This document shows positions 40,925 through 51,900 of a DNA stretch of 64,000 nt, piece by piece. Both the position numbers and the translations under genes were made by a program. The stretch spans positions 558,001 through 622,000 of the forward strand of contig MU400511.1 of assembly GCA_022578965.1 (NCBI GenBank), read 5' to 3'. This DNA is from Xylaria sp. FL1777 (lineage: Eukaryota > Ascomycota > Sordariomycetes > Xylariales > Xylariaceae). Below the pieces are notes generated by a model. It had not been told where the DNA came from. It did not search any database and saw only the letters and a list, made by a program, of their open reading frames with translations. Positions within the stretch are counted from its first letter, which is position 1. The number at the start of each line of letters is the position of its first letter.

Positions 40925-41270
40925 ATATAAAATGCTAAAGATTTCTAGGTATTTTAAGTAACTAGGTTTTTTTGTATTATTTTTTTGAACTTTTTTTTTA
41001 GAAAACTTAACGATTTTTTTTGTTTGCATTTATAAAAACTGCTAGCTTATTTTTTATAGCTTTTTGAGTTTTCTTTTAAATGCTTTTATGTTTTTATTTT
41101 TTGTACGCTTTTATTTTTATGTATGCTTTATAGCGTTTAGTTTCCTTGTTTTTTAATTTAGTTTGCTTTGCTTTATATAAATTTTATTAAGCAAGCTTTA
41201 TTTTTTTATAGCTTTTTATTTATAAAAGTAATATGCTTTTTTCTTTTTTTTAAAGCTTTTTTATTTAATA
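40925..41270 (-). pseudogene. Basic coding relic near the right end of the 15-kb insert
   Basis: The minus strand reads a very Lys-rich stretch (KAKQTKLKNKETKRYKAYIK and on) for nearly 60 codons with only TAA stops. The patch 40930-41170 keeps more TG and CA than its surroundings. It could be the start of the insert's first protein if the minus strand is coding. The assignment is open. Confidence 0.35.
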
Positions 41271-42026
41271 ATAAGTACTATAAAAAAACAATAGCTATGT
41301 TTTGTATAAAGTTCTTAAGCAATAGCTAGCTTATACTTAAAAAACCTTGCTTTTTATTTTTTAATAAAAAACTATATTAGCTTAAAAAACAAAATATATT
41401 TTTAATTATTAAAAGTTTTATATATTAATATATAAACTTAGACTTGTTTAATATAAATAAGCGTTAAATTTGCTTGTATTATAGCTTTTAAAAGTTTTAG
41501 CAACTTTTATTTTTTTTTAAGGCTGTTTTTTGTTTTTTTTTGCTTATATAAAAGCAATTATGTTTTTTTTTTTATAAAGCACTAGCTTTTTAGCAAAAAT
41601 CTTTTTCTTTTAGCTTTTTAAGGGTTTTTAACAAACAATTTTCTAGCTATGCTACTTTAAAAATTATACTAGCATTTTAATACTTAATTGTTGTTTTGCT
41701 AAAAAAAATAAAAGCACTTTGCAAACTAAATTAAAAAAAACAGTTTAACATTTTTATATATTTGTTTTAAGCTTTATTAATTAAAAGCTGCTAGCTTAAA
41801 TGTTTATTACTAATTATAATTAAACCGCTTATATTAAGCAAACTTTATTTATTGCTAACTAAAGCAGCTAAATATAATATATTATAATTTGCTTATAAAA
41901 ATTATAGCAATTAATAAATAAATGAATTAAACATATTAGTTAGCAATAATAAATTACTTATTTATTAGTTTTATAGTATTATTTATAGTAAATAAAAAAT
42001 TAGCTTTATTAAAAACACTAATAAAA

Positions 42027-42327
42027 TAAAATAGTATAATTGCGCAAAATTTACTATAATACTTTAATTGCAAGAAAATAAGTTATAACTTATGCATTTA
42101 AGCAATTAAGCTATATATAAATTAAAAAATTAAACGATTAATTAAAAAGCTATTTAATAATATAAATAAAGCAACTATAGCTAGTTTTTATAATGTTAAG
42201 CATAATAATTAAATTTATACTTTAAAATTTAGCGCAATACTTATATTTTTATTTTTACTATATAACTTAGCTTAAACTTACTTTAACTAGCTAGTTAGCT
42301 TATTTAGCTATTTTGCTTTATTTTAAT
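42027..42327 (+). repeat. 301-bp direct repeat, right copy
   Basis: It keeps cytosines in the second half (agcgcaat, tgctttatttt) that the left copy has lost. It can be read as a unit from 42037 to 42330 ending in ACA and flanked by tagta on both sides (42032-42036 and 42331-42335). That reading would make it a solo LTR instead of half of a pair. Confidence 0.85.
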
Positions 42328-44100
42328 ACATAGTAATATAAACTAAAACTATAAAAATGCTTATTAATTAGCATTGCAAAAATTATTAACTTTAAAAAAA
42401 AAACAATTTAAAACTAATTAAAAGATATTTTTAAATTAAATTAAAACTTTGCTTAAGCAGTTTGCTTTTTTATAAGTTAACATAAGTATATAATTAAAAT
42501 AAGCAAATTAATAAGCTAACTAAAACCTAAAGCTGTTTAATTAATATTTTGCTAATATTAAACTTTAAAATATTTATTAAAACAAAAGTAAAAAAGCTTT
42601 ATTATATTATTAAAAACTAAGTATATTACTTTAATAAAAGCTAATAAACTACTATAATTTATTGCTAATTATATAAATTAATATAATTAATGTTATATAA
42701 TAACGCTAAAAATTAATAACTAAAAAACAACGCTTAAACTACAATAAAAAAAAACTAAAGTTAAATATTATTTAAATTACTAATAAATTAACTTTAAATA
42801 TTAAGCAAAACTAAACTAGTAATTAATATATTAATACTAGCTATAAAAATAACAATATTAGTTTTAATAACTAAAACTATTATTATAAAAGCAATAATTA
42901 TAATAATAGCTATAATAATAATAACCTAGGATTTTATAAAAGCAATAATAATTATAAAAGCTAAAATTAATATTATAAAAGCAATAATATTAAAAGTTAT
43001 AGCTAGTACTAAAACTAAAAATATATAAATAACTAAAGTAATAATAATATTTATACTTTAAAGAACTATTATACTTTTAAAACCTTTTTAAATTAACTTT
43101 AAAATAATAATAAAAGTAATTTAAATTTAAACTTTTATAAAAATTTTATTTGCTATAGCTATAAATAACTTAGCTATATTGCTTTTAATTGCTTTTAGCT
43201 TAAAAGTAATAATAATAATAGCAATAATAAAAATAATAAATTTAATAGCTATACTAGCTATAATAATAATACTATTTAAAAACAAACTATTTAAAAAATC
43301 TAAATAAATAAAAACTAAAACATAAATAAAAAAAACTAAAAATAGCAATTAAAGTTTTATATACTTTTTTTATAAAAGCTATAGTATTATAACTTAAAAA
43401 ACAAATAGTAAGCTTAGCATTAATTATATTAGCTATAAGTTTTAAGCTAAAATTATTACTTTATATATTTATTTTATACTGTTTTTATACTTTTTGTACT
43501 ATTTATTTTATTAGCTTTATAAAATTACTTATTAAATCTTATGTTAATTTTAATTTATGCACTAAATATAATTATATTAGTTTTACTTTTGCTTTTTATT
43601 ATAAATTACAATAAATATCTTTTTATATATTTGTATTATAGCATGCTATTAAAAGTAAATTTTTTATTTATAAAGCTTATTAAGTTGTTTATAAATTAAC
43701 TAATAGTTATAGTATTACTTATAGAATTAAGCGTGCATATATAGCTATTAATTGTAATTATTGCTTTAAAAGCAGCTTTTTTTTACTATTTTAAACTACT
43801 TTAAAAAATAAAAGAATTATATTAAATTTAAGCATTAATTAATAGTTTTTTAAATTATATTGCTTTTAAATAAAAATACTTAGCTTAATTAAGTTTATAA
43901 AAGCTTGCTAAAATTAAGCTTGCTATTATACTATTATTTAATTATTTAAACTTATATAACTTAAAAAGTTAAAAAAAAGCTTTAGTTATTTTAATTTTAT
44001 AGTAATTTTAAAAAAGTTTTATAACTTATTTAAATTTTTTAATATTAGCAAAATAAATATATTGCTATAATTAAAGCAAAAAAACCTTACTATTAAGCTA
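42328..44100 (+). other. Gypsy interior, position of gag/protease, unreadable
   Basis: By position this should carry gag and protease upstream of the reverse transcriptase. The open frame on the minus strand at 43127-43348 is a hydrophobic chance frame. A simple repeat of attataaaagcaataat occupies about 42870-43000. No zinc-knuckle or Asp-Ser/Thr-Gly motif survives. Confidence 0.5.
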
Positions 44101-44620
44101 AAAAAAAATGCAGTTATACTTTATTTTTTTATATATTTATTAGCTTAAAATAAGCTAAAAAAACTATAAAAATAGTTTAATAAAATATTAAAAACAAAAA
44201 AAATTAAAAAGTTTATTAGTTTTATTAGCGCTTTAATTTTTTTTATACTTAAAAAAAATAAAAACTTATGTTTATATATAAACTATAAAAAACTTAATTA
44301 AGTTATACATAAAAATTAATATATTTTACTATTTATTTTAAAGCTGCTTAATAAAATTTTAAAAGCTAAAATCTTTAGTAAAATTAACTTTAAAAATGCT
44401 TATTATTGCTTATATATTTAAAAAAAAAATAAATAAAAAATAGCGTTTTATATATGCTATAGCTACTATAAATTTCTAGTTATGTTTATAAGTTTATTAA
44501 ATGCTTTTATTACTTTTTAAAGTTATATATTAAAAGCACTTAATAATATAATAAATATATTGTGCATTGCATATTTTAATAATATGTTTATTTTTTTTTT
44601 AAATAAAGATTTTTATATAA
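44101..44620 (+). pseudogene. Gypsy reverse transcriptase, point-mutated
   Basis: A single + frame stays in phase for over 500 bp without a frameshift, interrupted only by TAA/TAG. It begins with a segment resembling Leu-Pro-Tyr-Gly-Pro-x-Tyr upstream of the fingers, then ISFISALIFFILKKNKNLCL, where typical Gypsy proteins read S-P-x-x-A-P-I-L-F-V-K-K-K-x-G-S-L-R-L-C. Next come YKKLN, then AKIFSKINFKNAYYCL (normally K-I-D-L-x-x-A-Y-H), FLVMFISLLNAFITF (normally M-P-F-G-L-x-N-A-P), and the catalytic box at 44572-44583 reading YFNN in place of YxDD. All key Asp codons have become Asn. This anchors the whole element as Ty3/Gypsy. Confidence 0.93.
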
Positions 44621-45789
44621 AATATATTTAAAATATTATTAAAAAGCTATAAAAAGCAAAACTATATATTAAGCTATTTAAATGCTAATTTTATTAAAAA
44701 AAAATCAAATTTTTAAATTATATTATTTTTAGCTAAAAAATTAAAATAAACTTTTTATATATAAATACTATTTAATAATAGCTTATATTAAATATTTATT
44801 AAGTGTTATAATAATTTTTAAAGTTTTATAATTTTTATTGCTGTTTTATAAACAAGTATTTTTATATTATTGCGCTTTTGTTTAAATATTTAAAAAAAAA
44901 CATAATAAAAATAAAAAAAAGTTAAATTTTTTTAAATAGTTTTAAAAAAAAAGCTTTTAAAAACTTTTAAAATATATTTAAGTAAGCTATTTTTTTTATA
45001 TATTTTAACTTTAAAAAACAAATATTGCTAAAAACTGATTTTTTTAAGGTAGCTTTTGCAGAAAATCTATTCTAGTAAAATAATTAAAGCATTTTTAAAC
45101 TAGTTGCGTTTTATTTTTAAAAGCTATTCAAAAAAAAAATGCAATATAGTATGCTTAACTAAAAAATGCTTGCAATAATAAATTGCTTTAAGCATTAGTA
45201 GCATTATTTATAAAAAAGCAATTTACTAATTAAAATATTAATTAATTATATTAACTTTTAAGCGTTTATAAAAACGCTAAAGCTTAATAAAAAGCAAGCT
45301 TATTAATATTTATTATTAACTTTTTTTAATTTTATTATTAAATATTAAGCAAGCAAAAAAAATAAAGCTAATTTTTTTTTGCGCTGTTTTAATTATATAG
45401 CTGTTTTGCTTAATAATATTAACATTTTTTTAACGTTAAAAAAAAAGTTATAATAATATAGCAAGTTAAAGTTTTTAATTTATATTTTAATACTTAAGCT
45501 AAAGCTTTATATTTTAAAGCTATATTTATTAAAAAAGCTTTTTTTATTTAAGTAGTTATATGTTTATATATATAAATAGCTGCAAGCTTAAAAAAATTAG
45601 AAAATCTAAAAGCTTTTAAAAAGCTAAAAAACTTTATTTAAAAGGTTTAAAAAAAAAACCTTAAATGCTATGCAATTATAAAACGATTAAAAGCAAAAAA
45701 GCCTATAAATCTTTAATAGTTAATAAAAAAATTCTTAGTTTGTTATAAAAACAAAATTTATATTTTTTTTAAAAAAGCTATACATTTTT

Positions 45790-45975
45790 AACTTATTAAG
45801 TTATATTATAATAATCTTTTAATTAAACATTTTAGTTAAAGCTACACTTTAAAACTACTATAATAAAAGTTTTACTAAAGTAATATAAAACTAAATATTA
45901 AAAAATACGTATAAAGCTATATAATTTGCTTTAGAACTAAAGTAAAACATTACTAAAAATATAGTAAACTTAACG
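45790..45975 (+). pseudogene. Gypsy integrase zinc-binding domain, point-mutated
   Basis: The + frame reads LIKHFS, then TLKLL, KFY, IKKYV, and SYIICFRTKVKHY. It matches the H-x-x-x-H to C-x-x-C module of Gypsy integrases (G-H-F-G-x-x-R-T-L-x-L-L, then F-Y-W-P and C-x-x-C-x-R-x-K). The first Cys now reads Tyr and Trp reads stop, both expected from C/G transitions. RNase H should lie between this and the reverse transcriptase, but it is not readable. Confidence 0.85.
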
Positions 45976-46105
45976 CTTTATTAATACTTAATAAACTTAT
46001 ATAAAAGCTATTTATAAACTTTATTATAGGTTTACTAAAAACTTTTTATAAAAAAAAACTAATTAATATTATTTTTATTATTATAAACAAATTTACTAAG
46101 CTTAT

Positions 46106-46624
46106 TGTTATAAAATAAGCTAACTAGGCTAGTTAAAAGGCTATATATAAAGAAAGCATGCGCGGAAAAAGTCCTATTTGCTAAAAGGATATATATTTAA
46201 ACTACTATAGAGGTTTAATGCATAAACTCAATAAACTTAAGCGTTAAGTCTATTAAGCTTTAAACTTAATAAACTTAAGCGTTAAGTTTATTAAGCCTTA
46301 AACTTAAAACAATATAGCGTTAAGTTTATTAAAAAAAGTAACGTTTATAGATTATTACTACTGTTTTTTTTGTTTATATAATTATGCACTTCTTATATTT
46401 AGTTATTTATTTAGTTTTAGCTTTTTAGCTATTAATCTCTTTTTATAACTACTAAGCACTAATATATTTATTACTTTTAATTCCTTAAGACTTTTATTAA
46501 TGCATAATAATAAAAGTACTTTAAAAATCTCCTTAACAAACTATTGCTAAGGATTTTATTATTACTTGCAAATTAAAACCCTAAAGGCAAACCTGTTATA
46601 TTAATGTATAATAAGTCCGTTACA
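46106..46624 (+). mobile_element. Solo LTR, 519 bp, inside Gypsy integrase
   Basis: It begins TGTTATAAAATAAGC, ends GTCCGTTACA, and is flanked by perfect 5-bp duplications cttat (46101-46105 and 46625-46629). The Gypsy integrase frame is continuous across it when it is skipped. A TATA-like ctatatataaag lies near 46141-46152, followed by a GC-bearing stretch. It keeps many CpA, TpG, GG and CC words, so it looks less mutated than its host. It belongs to a different family from the other LTRs here. Solo LTRs arise by recombination between the two ends of a full element. The strand is chosen from the TATA word only. Confidence 0.93.
46226..46345. repeat. Palindromic words in the solo LTR
   Basis: The word ataaacttaagcgttaagtY(t/c)attaag, whose halves are complementary around gcg, occurs twice in tandem (about 46229 and 46265). 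A third half-copy with the right half intact lies near 46313. It could be a factor-binding or fold-back element of the LTR (inference). Confidence 0.75.
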
Positions 46625-47079
46625 CTTATATATTTATTTTTAGTTAATACTATTATAACTTTAATTAAGCTAATAGTTTTATTTTATTATAAAATTAAAT
46701 GTATTTATAGTAGCTTAAAAAGCATTATTTTTAATAAAAGCTTTATTTTTACTAGCTAATTTTAGTTTAATTTATATTATTACTTAAAAGTTAAACAAAA
46801 GCTTTTAGTAATATTTTACTTTAAAACTAATAAACAAACAAAACAAATAAACTAAATAATTAAAAACTATTTTAAATATTTTATAAATAATAAATAAACT
46901 AATTAGCTTTAATTTTTACTTTAAGTTTTTTTTGCTATAAATTTTACTATTAATTTTATAACTAAATAATTACTTTTTAAAGCTTTATATAGTTATATGC
47001 TAAAATTTTGTTTGTTTATTAAAAACAATTTTATATTAAAAAAAATCTTAGCTATATAAAAATGTTTTAATAAGTTATA

Positions 47080-47300
47080 AACTATTAAAAACAAAATAAC
47101 AAAGCAATAGTAAATTATAACTAATAAATATATAAAATATTATAATAATAAGCATAAATTTATAACTTTTAAAACTAAGAACTTAATAGTATTATTAATA
47201 AAAAATATTAAATTTAAAAATAAAAAGTTAATACTTAAGTTTATTAAACCTTTTTAAATTTTTTTTATAGTTAGTTTATAAGCATATTATATTAGTTTTT
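47080..47300 (+). pseudogene. Gypsy integrase C-terminal region
   Basis: The + frame contains YYNNKHKFITFKTKNLIVLL, then LKFIKPF. It corresponds to the conserved Y-D-x-K-H-x-x-x-x-F-x-x-G-D-x-V-x-L and K-x-x-P-K-F-x-G-P-F of Gypsy integrases. No chromodomain could be recognised downstream. Confidence 0.85.
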
Positions 47301-49306
47301 TAAAATAATATAGCTGCTTTTATTTTGTTTTTTTAATTTAATTGCTTAAACTTTAAAAAACTAAACATAAGTATAGTTTGCTTATGTTAAACCTTAAAAA
47401 TAAATTAAAAAAATAAAAAGTTAAAAATATAGTAAATAAAATAACTTATAATAAAAAAAAATATTATTTTATTAAGTAAAAAAGCTAGCTAACTAAGTAT
47501 AATTCATAAATATTTACTATTAATATTATAGCTTTTAAAGCAATTAAAAACTTTAAAAAGCGCTTAAATTATAAAAAAAAAGCAAAGCTATTAAGCTAAT
47601 AAAATAGTATTAATTTATTATTAATTTAGCTATAAACTAAAGCTTAATTATATTATATATATTAATTAGTTATTTTTTTGTTTTTAATTATATAATAAAA
47701 ATTATATTTATTGCTTTAAGTTTTAAAATATTTGCGCTTTATTAATAAGCTATATATAAAAACGCTATAAACAAGTTATAAAATTTTTATAAAAAAGCTT
47801 TAAAAATACTAATTATTAAACTTTAAAACATTTTTATGTTAAAAAAGGCCTATTAAATACTTTTATTTATGCTTATTAGTAATAATTAATATAGCTTTAT
47901 ATATATTTTTTTTAAAAAAAATAAAAGCAGCTTTTTAAGCTGCATATTTATAGTTTAAAACTTATACTTTAAATATAGTTAAACAAGCATACTACTAATA
48001 TTAAAAATAATTTTAATTTTATTAAAAAACTTTATAAAATTAGTTTAAATAAAACTACTTATAGCGCTTATATAAAAAGGCTTAATAGTTTAACAAGCTA
48101 AAAATTTATGTTTTATTATTAAATGTTTATATTTAGTATAATGTTTTTGCATTGCTAATTATTAGCTAAACTTTATATAAAATAAAAATAAAACAACTGA
48201 TTTTTATGTTATTAATTTTGCTAATTAATTAAAACTAAGCTTTATAAGTTAATAAAAAACGCAAAAATGCTTTTAAAAAATAAAACTATATAGCTATAAA
48301 GTTAATATAATAATTATTTAAAGTTTTTTAAATAATAGCGCAATTTTTATTTATAACGACTTTTTTATAGTTATTTTTTTAAAAAACAAAAAAATAAACA
48401 AACTAGTTTAATAACTTTTAATTATATATTGCATTAAAATATAATATAATAAGCAGCTAACTTATTAATAAAACTAATTTAAAATAAATATAAATTAACT
48501 TATAAGCTTACATAAAATATAGCTATTTATATAGCTTATATAAGCTATTATTTTTAAGTTTTTAAATTTATAAACTATATTTAAAAGCAAGCTATTTTTT
48601 AGCTAAAATGCTTTTTTAAAACGCTTAAAATAAAGCTAATATACTAACGAACTACTTAAAACTATTGTTTTTTTAATAGTTTTATACTTTTTGTTTTTAG
48701 CTTTAATAGTTTATTTGTAAAGTTTATAAATAAAAGTTATAATAAAAATAGCTTAACGTTTAGCTAACATAAAAACTTTAACATTTATATTAAAATTAGG
48801 CTTATTTTTTGCGTTGTTTATATTAAAATTATGCAAGCTAACATTTAGATCTTTATTAAGATTTATAAAGTTAAAATTATTTTTATTTTTTTTTTTATTT
48901 TTTTTTTTATAACTAATAAAAAGCTTAATAAAGTTCAAATTTTTATTAAAATTAAAGCTGTTTAAAAAAAAAAGCAAACTGCTAAAGTTTTTATTTTTAT
49001 TATTAAAATTATTAGATTTTTAGCAAAAAAGTTCGTTAAAGTTTTGTTTTATAGTAAAATTAAACTTATTTTTAAATAAATTTAAGCATAAAGCAAGTTG
49101 CAATGATTTTCTGCGTTTATATTTATAATTATAGCTTTAACTATAATTGTATTTATATATACTACTTTTAACTACTATAAATTTAAGCAGCATAATTATA
49201 ATGCAAATAATAATTAAAAAAAAAGCAAAAAAGATGTAAAATAAGTATAAAAATAGCAGTAATAAAGTGTATAGCTAAAACTAATTGTTTAGCAGCAGCT
49301 AAAAAA

Positions 49307-49337
<31 letters not shown>

Positions 49338-49578
49338 CATATAGCAACAAAGGTATAAGCGCAAAACCTGCTATAAATATACCACAAAATAAACATAACT
49401 TAATACGTAAACATAAGCATAAATATATAAGTATTTTAACTATTATATTATATAAGTATTTTATTTAATATATTATATTTATGCTTAATTACTTTATATT
49501 ACTTTACTTTATTATTTATACTTAAAATTAATTACTTTAATTAATTTTACTTATGTATAAATTAAAAATAACCTAATT
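47301..49578. other. Gypsy 3' interior, nothing recognised
   Basis: About 2.3 kb lie between the end of readable integrase and the polypurine tract, which is long for a Gypsy 3' region. The Lys/Asn-rich minus frame at 48753-48977 is low-complexity. A run of about 38 bases of A with one G lies near 49299-49336. A further undetected insertion or an extra gene is possible. Confidence 0.5.
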
Positions 49579-49595
49579 TAAAAAAAAAAAATAGT

Positions 49596-49788
49596 TATTA
49601 TAATTAAGCTACTTAAGTACTTTAGCACATATTATAAGTTATATATATATATAAGATATTTTTCTTATACTTATTTTATAAAAGTTTTCTTTTTTTTTTA
49701 AGCTTTAGTTTTATTAAATATTTATTATAAAACTAAAGATATATTAACTATTATATTTAACCTTTAATGCTTTATACCTTTTATGACA
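49596..49788 (+). repeat. 3' LTR of the Gypsy element
   Basis: It begins TATTATAATTAAG, the mutated form of TGTTATAACTAAG, and ends TTATGACA. The poly-A tract at 49580-49591 directly precedes it. It is followed by the duplication taagg. Confidence 0.9.
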
Positions 49789-49840
49789 TAAGGTTAAAAA
49801 AAGAACAAATAACTTAATATACTAAATAGCTTTTAAAAAA

Positions 49841-50180
49841 ACAACAATGTTTAAAGCAAAATTAAACAGTTATTTAATATACCTTTATTTTTTTGCTTAT
49901 TAAATTATTTTATTTATTAAGATTAAAGCTTATTTATTAAAGGCAATAGTTATAATAATAATAACTTTTTTATTAAAGGTAAAAGTTATAAAAACCTTTT
50001 TATTAAAAAAAACGAAGGTTATAAAAATAATAACTTGTAAAGTAATAAACAGCAATTTAATACACCTTTATTTTGCTTACTAGATTATTTTATTTAAGCT
50101 TTTTATTAAAACTAGGACTTATTTACTAAAGGTAAAAGTTATAAGGATAATAACCCTTAAAGCAAAATTAAGCAGCAACT
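49841..50180 (+). repeat. Two units of a local repeat left of Copia
   Basis: Units at about 49841-49975 and 50040-50180 share aYttaatataccttta followed by tgcttaYtaRattatttta and attRaRgRtaaaagttataaggataataac. A related unit lies beyond the Copia element at about 56090-56260. The Copia element therefore appears to have inserted inside a short tandem array. Confidence 0.8.
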
Positions 50181-50185
50181 TTATA

Positions 50186-50380
50186 TGTTAAATATAAGTA
50201 ATGGCATATAACATTAGGTTTATTAGTTGTATTGATTGCGTGTTGTTTTTGTTATGTAAACGCAACTTGCTAGCTATGCAGGTTTTGTATAAAGGCCCCT
50301 GTTTTTTTAACATAGGTTTACCTTTAAATACTTGTTAATTAAGTAATTCTAGCTTAAAATATAATCCTTTATATTTAATA
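50186..50380 (-). repeat. 3' LTR of Copia (left end on +)
   Basis: 195 bp, with TG at the first bases and a mutated end aata for aaca. Compared with the other LTR I count 23 differences, all transitions, and no indels. A minus-strand TATA-like word (tttataca) lies near 50289-50296 within ggggcctttatacaaaacc. Confidence 0.95.
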
Positions 50381-50829
50381 TACCTTTTTAAGAAGCACTT
50401 TTTAAAGGATAATTTTTATAAACATATCTTGTTTTAACTTTAATAGTTATACTTAGCTAAAAAGACTTGTTGCATTTATTTAGTTATTTATATATTTAAT
50501 TTTTTTTTTTTTAATAAGTCTTCAAGTATTTTTTATTTTTTCTTTAGTATTTCTTTAAGCGTTCGGTGTTTTTAGATATCTTTAATATTTATAAAGTTAA
50601 GCTGTTTTAAAAAAATATTTTATTTGTCTTTAAGAAGTGCTTTTGTTAAACTATTAGCAATTATATTAGTAGTAAAAATATATTTGATTTTTAAAGTTTT
50701 ATTAAGAACTTTTTATTATAGCTAATAATTATAAATATTTATATATTGTAGCTTTATTTACAATATAGCAATATTTTTTGTAATAAGTTTAATTGTTTAT
50801 TAATTGTTGCACTAAATTTAAATTTGTTA

Positions 50830-50965
50830 GTTATTTAATATAACTTTTAATTCTTTAATTAACTAGCTAATAAATATTGCTTTTTTAAAAGCTTAAGCAA
50901 GTACTAAAAGTTTAGCTTTAGTTATAAATGTTGTTATTATATCTTGTTTATTAGCTTTTTATTTA
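50830..50965 (-). pseudogene. Copia RNase H region
   Basis: The minus-strand frame reads ANKQDITTFITKAKLLVLA and then AFKKAIFIS and LIKELKVIL. It aligns with the Copia RNase H pattern K-Q-x-T-V-x-x-S-S-T-E-A-E-x-x-A followed by A-x-x-E-x-x-x-L-x-x-L. The Glu of T-E-A-E reads Lys. It sits just upstream of the 3' LTR on the coding strand, as expected. Confidence 0.88.
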
Positions 50966-51449
50966 ATAACTTTATTAAATAATTTTATTACGTAAGCTTA
51001 TAAACTTTTGCAGTTAAAAGTATTATTAGCAAAAGAAAAATTATTTATAATAACAAACTTATTTTTATTTTTAAATTAAAGCGCGTAATATTAAGTGGTT
51101 TTAAAATAAAACAGTAATTAATTAGCAGACTTGTAGTGTTTTAATCTAGGATTTAAATTAAATCGTAACAATTAAAATGCTTTAAAAGCAATATTAAGTC
51201 GAATAATTATAGCACTATATATAATTAAACCTATTTTCTTTTAGTAGTAATAAATCTTTTGCTATATAGCTAGTTTATTATAAAAACTAAGTTCTTTTGC
51301 CTTTATTAAAGTATAAGCTTTAGAAATAAATCTGTTTTTAAGCTTAATGATTTTTTTAATGTATAAAAACTATAATAGCTAAATTAAGCCTTTTTTGCGA
51401 TCTTAAATAACTTTTATGCTAAGAAACTATAAAAGGTTATTTTTATTAA

Positions 51450-51900
51450 TTATTTAATAGTAGCGCTTTAGTTCGAAAATTGCTTATTAAGTAATAGCTT
51501 CCTTAGTTTTTTAATAAGCTAAAATAATGTTGTTTATATATATAAAAATAAAAACCCTTTGCTTAATATAGCAGTATAGCTTATAAAAAATTACTTAGTA
51601 GCTTATAGATTTTAAGGATTAAGTTAATTTTTATTGCTAAAAAAGCAATAATTCTTAAAAGCTATATAATGCCTAAAGAAGTTTAAAAAAAGTCTATAAT
51701 TTGTAGTAATTTAAAGGTATACGCATATAAATTTCTTTATTTAGTTTTATGTTAACAAAAGCATTTACTGCATTATACTGTTTTAGTTCAAGATTAAACT
51801 TAGCTATAATAACTATAAAAGTTCAAAATAATCTACTTGCAAAAATAAATATATAAGTATTTTTTTTTTTATTAGTTAATTATTAGTTTTTTTATATAAT
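51450..51900 (-). pseudogene. Copia reverse transcriptase (RVT_2), point-mutated
   Basis: The minus strand reads NAVNAFVNIKLNKEIYMRIP, then LYSF, and later VFIFIYINNIILAY. The family pattern is D-V-x-x-A-F-L-x-x-x-L-x-E-x-I-Y-M-x-x-P, A-L-Y-G-L, Y-V-D-D. The catalytic box is at 51529-51540 and reads YINN. Both catalytic positions are Asn, as expected from GAT/GAC to AAT/AAC. Confidence 0.93.

Larger units (their letters stand above)
27374..42327 (-). mobile_element. Insertion of about 15 kb inside the Gypsy element, family unknown
   Basis: This block separates the Gypsy 5' end from its pol gene and is bounded by a 301-bp direct repeat, so it may be an LTR-type element. Its interior is mostly T-rich on + (A-rich on -), apart from A-rich patches near 30.4-30.7, 31.9-32.3 and 32.6-33.1 kb. 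Minus-strand frames with only TAA/TAG stops recur along it, so the coding strand appears to be minus. I found no reverse transcriptase, integrase or transposase motif that I can defend. It may be one large element or several nested ones. Confidence 0.5.
46000..46920 (+). pseudogene. Gypsy integrase core, interrupted by a solo LTR
   Basis: The upstream half (46000-46105) reads INFIIGLLKTFY, then IIINKFTKL, matching D-F-I-T-G-L-P and V-D-R-F-T-K. The frame is cut at 46105 and resumes after 46624. It then runs through KSIIFNKSFIFTS and continues with YYLKVKQKLL, then NKQTKQIN, matching S-D-R-G-x-x-F-T-S, L-G-x-x-x-x-x-S-T-A and D-G-Q-T-E-R-x-N. All three catalytic Asp/Glu-region residues seen are changed (D to N, E to K). 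The break is exactly the solo LTR with its cttat duplication, so the reading on either side confirms that insertion. Confidence 0.9.
26448..49788 (+). mobile_element. Ty3/Gypsy LTR retrotransposon split by later insertions
   Basis: Two direct LTRs (26448-26639 and 49596-49788) are flanked by the same 5 bp, taagg (26443-26447 and 49789-49793), so they bound a single insertion. An A run (49580-49591) just before the right LTR fits a polypurine tract and sets the + orientation. Recognisable pol pieces follow the Gypsy order: reverse transcriptase (about 44.1-44.6 kb), integrase zinc-binding domain (about 45.8 kb), integrase core (46.0-46.9 kb) and integrase C-terminal part (47.1-47.3 kb). Without the roughly 15-kb insert at 27.4-42.3 kb and the 519-bp solo LTR, the element would be about 7.9 kb, a normal size. 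All coding parts are destroyed by TAA/TAG and Asp-to-Asn changes. Confidence 0.9.

Noticed and set aside
43127..43348. Minus-strand frame of 73 codons
   Set aside because: It is a low-complexity Ile/Phe string lying antisense inside the Gypsy gag region.
48753..48977. Lys/Asn-rich minus-strand frame
   Set aside because: Its composition follows from an A/T-rich simple stretch, it runs antisense to the Gypsy element, and it has no motif.
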